This document shows positions 58,347 to 64,000 of a stretch of DNA of 64,000 nucleotides, piece by piece. The translations under genes were made by a program, and so were the position numbers. This stretch comes from Streptomyces naganishii JCM 4654 (GTDB taxonomy: Bacteria > Actinomycetota > Actinomycetes > Streptomycetales > Streptomycetaceae), in contig NZ_BMVF01000004.1 of NCBI RefSeq assembly GCF_014650575.1, positions 420,234 through 484,233 on the forward strand, in the 5' to 3' direction. The notes below the pieces were generated by a model, which saw nothing but the letters and a program-made list of their open reading frames with translations, had not been told where the DNA came from and ran no database searches. Each line of letters starts with the position of its first letter. Positions within the stretch are counted from its first letter, which is position 1.

Positions 58347-59150
58347 ATGAACGACGACTCGACGCCCTCCCGCCGTACGACCGACGTCGTCTCGACGCAC
58401 TCGGTGTGCGGCGCGCCCTGCTGGGTGAGCCTGACCAGCCGCGACCTCGAGGCGACAGAGGAGTTCTACCAGGCCGTGCTGGGCTGGGAGTGGCGTTCGG
58501 CCAAGCTCGGCGACCGCTTCCGCATCGCGCTGGCGGACGGGGCGCCGGTGGCGGGGATCGCGGCGGTGGCGTCCATGTGGCAGATGGCGGTCGCCTGGAC
58601 GCCGTACTTCGCGGTGCCCAGCGCCGACGAGGCGGTCTCGCGGGTGCAGGAACGCGGCGGTACGGCCGCGGTCGGGCCGATCTCGTTCCCGCCCGGGCGG
58701 GCCGCCCTGCTGGCCGACCGGGACGGTGCGACCTTCGGCATCTGGGAGGGCGAGCTCTTCACCGACTGGGAGACCTGGCGCAAGGCCGCACCGGCGTTCA
58801 TCCGGCTGCACACGCGCGACGCCTTCGACGCCGCGATCTTCTACGGCGAGGTCCTGGACTGGGCCTCGGAGCTGCCGGGGTGCTGCGAGGTGCGCTACGA
58901 GGCCAACGAGGTCGTGCTCCGCAGCCACGGCGAGGTCGTGGCCCGCATCGAGTCCGGCGCTCTGGAGGCGGCGCCCGACCCGACGATCCGGCCGCACTGG
59001 CAGATCCACTTCCGCGTCGCCGACGTGGCCGCCTGCGCCCGGGCCGCCGAGGCCCACGGCGGCAGCGTCCTGCGCGAGTCCCCCGCGGAAGCGATCCTCC
59101 GCGACGCGGACGGCGCCCAGTTCACGGTCACGTCCCGACAGGAACGCTGA
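58347..59150 (+). CDS. VOC-family protein, two glyoxalase-like domains
   Basis: A 267-residue protein from ATG 58347. Two tandem VOC modules are seen: the first from about residue 15 to 130 (CWVSLTSRDLEATEEFYQAV, ISFPPGRAALLADRDGATFG), the second from 145 (IRLHTRDAFDAAIFYGEVLD, HWQIHFRVADVAACARAAEA, LRDADGAQFTVT). This resembles the actinobacterial hydroxylase-like CFP30B type. Metal-ligand His/Glu positions are only partly kept, so binding or resistance rather than catalysis is possible. Confidence 0.88.
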   Translation: MNDDSTPSRRTTDVVSTHSVCGAPCWVSLTSRDLEATEEFYQAVLGWEWRSAKLGDRFRIALADGAPVAGIAAVASMWQMAVAWTPYFAVPSADEAVSRVQERGGTAAVGPISFPPGRAALLADRDGATFGIWEGELFTDWETWRKAAPAFIRLHTRDAFDAAIFYGEVLDWASELPGCCEVRYEANEVVLRSHGEVVARIESGALEAAPDPTIRPHWQIHFRVADVAACARAAEAHGGSVLRESPAEAILRDADGAQFTVTSRQER

Positions 59151-59865
59151 CGTCACGGGGGTACCCCCGCAGCCGGCCCTCGGCCCCGCCGGTCCCACGG
59201 CGGCCCGAGGGGCTGCGCGCCGCGCGCATCGGCCCGGCTGGGCGCAGCGCGCGCGGGCTCGCAGGCGAGCCGGGCACCCGCAGACGTCCGGCGCCGGCGC
59301 CCGCACACGGTTACCGTCCGGCGGCTGCCCACCGTGCGCGTGGCCCCGAAGGCAGTGCCGCGCGCCGGCAGGCGACTGGGCCCGGCGCCCGAACGCGGCC
59401 GCCCTTCCATCCACGCACCTCGGAACATCGGCCGCCCCGCATGACGGCACCGGGCGGAGGCCGACGCCGAGGCCCGCGGCCGGACACGCGGTGCCGGTGG
59501 CCCCGCGGGCGCCGCCGTGCGGCCGAACGCTCCGCACTGCGGCGGAGCGGCGGACAGCCGACGCCCGCGCACGGCTGCCGCCCGCGCGCGGGCGCCCCGG
59601 GGCGGTGCCACGCACCGGCAGGCACCCGGTGCCTGGCGCCTCCGGCCTCGGTGTCGCCCGAAGACCGCGACCCACGTATGCCGGTCCCCTCGGCGCACCG
59701 AGCGCCAGTGGTCCGCCGTACCGCCAGGCCCGGTGCGTGATCGCGGCCCCCTGCCGCCGGGCCCGGTGTGATCACGGCCCCCGTCGCCGGGCCCCCGCGC
59801 GGCAGCCGCTCACCCCCACGGGGGCCGCGGGAGCCGCCCGTCCCGCGACGGGCAGCGTCGTGCGG
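59151..59865. other. 715-bp GC-rich gap without a supported gene
   Basis: Long overlapping frames exist on both strands, but all are Arg/Pro/Ala-rich and lack ribosome sites. Blocks around 59330-59400 and 59580-59640 share GTGCC(G/A)CGC(G/A)CCGGCAGGC-like text, pointing to ancient duplication. Confidence 0.5.
59727..59794. repeat. 30-33-bp tandem repeat, two copies and a start of a third
   Basis: GGCCCGGTG(CG)TGATC(G/A)CGGCCCCC units at 59727 and 59760, followed by another GGCCC. Confidence 0.65.
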
Positions 59866-62015
<2,150 letters not shown>

Positions 62016-62019
<4 letters not shown>

Positions 62020-62528
62020 CGGGCGTCCTCCAGGACGGCCTCGGGGGCGCACAGCGGTGAGGCGAGCGCGGTCACCGGCACGGCGCGGGGCGTCTTCAGG
62101 CCCTCGCGCAGGGTCGGGGAGGGCGCCTTCGGCACCAGCGGGACGCGCACCCCGGCGCGGGCCCGCTGCGAGAACCAGATGACCTTGCTGCCGGTCTCGG
62201 AGGCGCAGCAGCCCCAGCCGTCGCTCGTCGCCGCGATGCGCGCCAGGCAGCTGCGCAGGTCCTGGTCGGGGCGCAGGTCGTGGTTGTTCTCCCCGACGGC
62301 GGTGATGAGGTGCTGCCCGGTCCACCACATCTCGATGGAGGTGTGCTTGTCCCGGGCGTGCTCGTCGATGGCCTTCAGCAGCATCTCGGCACCGCCGCAC
62401 ACGGGTTCGACGAGGTCCTCGAGATCCCAGAACCGTAGGTGAGCGGCCAGGATGCGCCTGACCTGACCGACCCGTTCCGGGCTGACTTCCACGTCGAGGT
62501 GGTAGTAGCAGGGCACTGCGGTCTTCAT
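62016..62528 (-). CDS. ATPase-fold (HATPase-like) protein coupled to glgX
   Basis: A 170-residue protein from ATG 62528 behind [26 protein letters not shown] and [18 protein letters not shown] correspond to the N box of RsbW-like ATPases, but the Asn of ELVxNAxxH is Lys (LLKAIDEH), and the G1 Asp is replaced in [38 protein letters not shown] fills the G2 region. ATP binding may thus be lost. It overlaps glgX by GTGA. Similar proteins accompany Streptomyces glgE clusters and may regulate them. Confidence 0.82.
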
Positions 62529-62881
62529 TGTCGTTGGCTCCTCACCGGCGTGGCTCGCGCTGCGGCTGCCATGGGCCCTTGTGGGCTCAGCCCCCGAGTA
62601 CGAAGCGTGAGCACCTGTTGCCTCTGAGTCAGATCCCACACTGAGCGCACTACGCCATTCGTGCAACACGAGCAGGTGGCGGGCGGGAACCGGCGCCGGG
62701 ACGCGAGTGCGTACGGCCTTCCGGCTGGTTGAAGATCCAACAGGACGGTGAGTCGTTGAACGTGCACCATGAGTGAAGGTCTCGAGCGCCGTGAACGGGA
62801 CCCGTGCCACGCGTGCGCGGTGACCGCCCCGACTGTCGGGAGACGTGCCCTTCGAGCGCTCATCGAAAGGTGAACGGCGCC
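62529..62881. other. Divergent gap between glgX operon and DUF5133/glgE genes
   Basis: A 353-bp promoter region with somewhat lower GC at 62590-62780. No perfect palindrome or clear consensus promoter was found by eye. It must hold start sites for both directions. Confidence 0.4.
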
Positions 62882-63199
62882 ATGCTGCTACCCGCCAAAA
62901 CCGAAGTCGCACGGCACTTGCGGCGCTACCGGGCCTGGGAACGCGCGATGCTCGCGTCGCCCGACGACCGCCGGGTGCGGGCCACCTTCGAGGACTCGGG
63001 CTACACGCTGTGCGTGCTGATGGGCAAGCGGTGCGCGCGGGAGGCCGCGGACGCCGCCGAGCGCTATCTGCGGACCACGCTGGTGACCTACCTGCGGGAG
63101 CAGAACGCCGCCCGGCCGCATGTGGCCGCCATGGCCCGCAGGGGCCGGCCGAAGTCTCCGGGCCGCGGGGCGGAGCGGCGCTCCCCCGCCGGGCGGTAG
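62882..63199 (+). CDS. DUF5133-type small protein (second copy)
   Basis: A 105-residue protein from ATG 62882 behind GAAAGG. It shares layout with the 27528 gene: LLPAKTEVARHLRRYRAWER, DSGYTLCVLMGKRCAREAAD and a helical end, plus a basic Arg/Pro tail (RGRPKSPGRGAERRS) absent there. It is the first gene before glgE and probably co-transcribed with it, 102 bp apart. The function is unknown; the link to glgE is positional. Confidence 0.8.
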   Translation: MLLPAKTEVARHLRRYRAWERAMLASPDDRRVRATFEDSGYTLCVLMGKRCAREAADAAERYLRTTLVTYLREQNAARPHVAAMARRGRPKSPGRGAERRSPAGR

Positions 63200-63301
63200 C
63201 CGCGCTCGCCGAGCAGGAGCGAGCAGGACCGGGCTGGACCGAGCAGAACCCCTTCCCGGCCGGGCGCGAGCCCGGCCTCGAGCACACTGGAGGTGACACC
63301 C

Positions 63302-64000
63302 ATGAGTCCGACCCCGCGTCCGGCCCTGAGTCCGACCCGTCCCACCGGCCGCATCCCGGTCCGGGACGTGCGCCCGGCGGTGGAGTGCGGCCGGCGCCCG
63401 GCCAAGGCGGTCGTGGGCGAGACGTTCGAGGTCACCGCCACCGTCTTCCGGGAGGGCCACGACGCCGTGGCCGCGGGCGTCGTCCTGTGCGATCCGGAGG
63501 GCCGGCCGGGTCCCCGGACGCCGATGCGGGAGCTGGCCCCCGGCACCGACCGCTGGGGCGCGGAGGTCACGCCGGACGCGCCCGGGCACTGGACGTTCCA
63601 CGTGGAGGCCTGGAGCGATCCGGTCGCCACCTGGCGGCACACGGCCGGCATCAAGGTGCCGGCCGGCATCGACGCGGGGCTGGTGCTGGAGGAGGGCGCG
63701 GAGCTGCTGGCCAGGGCGGCCGCCGGGGTGCCCGAGGGGCCGGGGCGGCGGACGGTGCTCGACGCGGTGCGCTCGGTGCAGGACGACACGCTGCCGGTGA
63801 TGACCCGTCTTGCGGCGGCGCTGACGCCGGAGGTGGGCGCGGTGCTGGCCCGCCATCCGCTGCGCGAGCTGGTCACCGCCTCCGAGCCGCTGCCCCTGCT
63901 GGTCGAGCGCGAACGCGCCCTGTTCGGCTCCTGGTACGAATTCTTCCCCCGCTCCGAGGGCACCCCCGAGCAGCCGCACGGCACCTTCACCACCGCCGCC
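63302..64000 (+). CDS. glgE: Alpha-1,4-glucan:maltose-1-phosphate maltosyltransferase GlgE (5' part)
   Basis: The first 233 residues are in the window; the gene runs off the end. ATG 63302 follows GGAGGTGAC. The N-terminal DUF3416 domain is clear: GRIPVRDVRPAVECGRRPAK, VGETFEVTATVFREGHDAV, RWGAEVTPDAPGHWTFHVEAW, and the start of the next region at FGSWYEFFPRSEG, which is strongly conserved in GlgE. The enzyme builds alpha-1,4-glucan from maltose-1-phosphate. The catalytic GH13 domain lies beyond the window. In Streptomyces glgE clusters treS, mak and glgB typically follow. Confidence 0.95.
   Translation, partial: MSPTPRPALSPTRPTGRIPVRDVRPAVECGRRPAKAVVGETFEVTATVFREGHDAVAAGVVLCDPEGRPGPRTPMRELAPGTDRWGAEVTPDAPGHWTFHVEAWSDPVATWRHTAGIKVPAGIDAGLVLEEGAELLARAAAGVPEGPGRRTVLDAVRSVQDDTLPVMTRLAAALTPEVGAVLARHPLRELVTASEPLPLLVERERALFGSWYEFFPRSEGTPEQPHGTFTTAA

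Overview
The window is chromosomal DNA from a Streptomyces or a close relative. It is very GC-rich with strong third-position GC bias, so long antisense shadow ORFs run opposite most genes. Marker families include a chaplin, a WhiB-family regulator, DUF397/XRE pairs, two SigB/SigF-type sigma factors, SpoIIE-type and HATPase regulators, Methyltransf_19 and GlgE. I recognise 63 protein genes. I see no tRNA, rRNA, insertion sequence, prophage or CRISPR array.

Layout. 1-10.4 kb: CsbD-like stress protein, beta-helix protein, DHA2 efflux pump, anti-sigma-type ATPase, MBL-fold hydrolase, a pyruvyl-transferase/FAD-oxidoreductase pair and a SigB-type sigma factor. 10.6-18.7 kb: ferredoxin-NADP reductase behind a candidate iron box, a folE operon, an SRPBCC/zinc-alcohol-dehydrogenase pair, a YihY membrane protein and a chaplin. 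19-24.4 kb: a three-subunit molybdenum hydroxylase of PaoABC type. 24.4-33.5 kb: a repeat-bearing membrane protein, a two-gene graspetide (ATP-grasp RiPP) locus, DUF5133, WhiB, an ATPase / DUF397 / XRE set, a Methyltransf_19 enzyme and a Gfo/Idh/MocA oxidoreductase. 33.7-48 kb: a GlsB-type protein, two GH64 beta-1,3-glucanase genes that share a LacI-type operator, a SpoIIE phosphatase, an Lrp/aminotransferase pair, an MFS exporter, a PucR-type regulator, a YrdC/Sua5 protein, a dienelactone hydrolase and a metallophosphoesterase. 48-59 kb: TauD dioxygenase, aldo/keto reductase, LigD-type phosphoesterase, peroxiredoxin/DoxX, DNA ligase, a hydroxymethylbilane synthase, a MarR-ABC exporter operon with a perfect operator, a second SigB-type sigma factor and a VOC protein. 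59.8-64 kb: an alpha-glucan cluster (glgX and an ATPase-fold gene, then DUF5133 and the start of glgE), cut by the window end.

Themes. Many genes are of general-stress type (two sigma factors, three HATPase proteins, SpoIIE phosphatase, CsbD, GlsB, YihY, DUF2231, peroxiredoxin). Several operators can be read directly: the LacI-type 14-mers at both glucanases, the MarR palindrome, the iron box, and a dyad beside the Lrp/aminotransferase promoter. GC-rich minisatellites recur in intergenic gaps and inside some genes, most strikingly as about 16 tandem units of 12-13 residues at the C-terminus of the pyruvyl transferase. The best natural-product candidate is the minimal graspetide locus at 26.25-27.44 kb.
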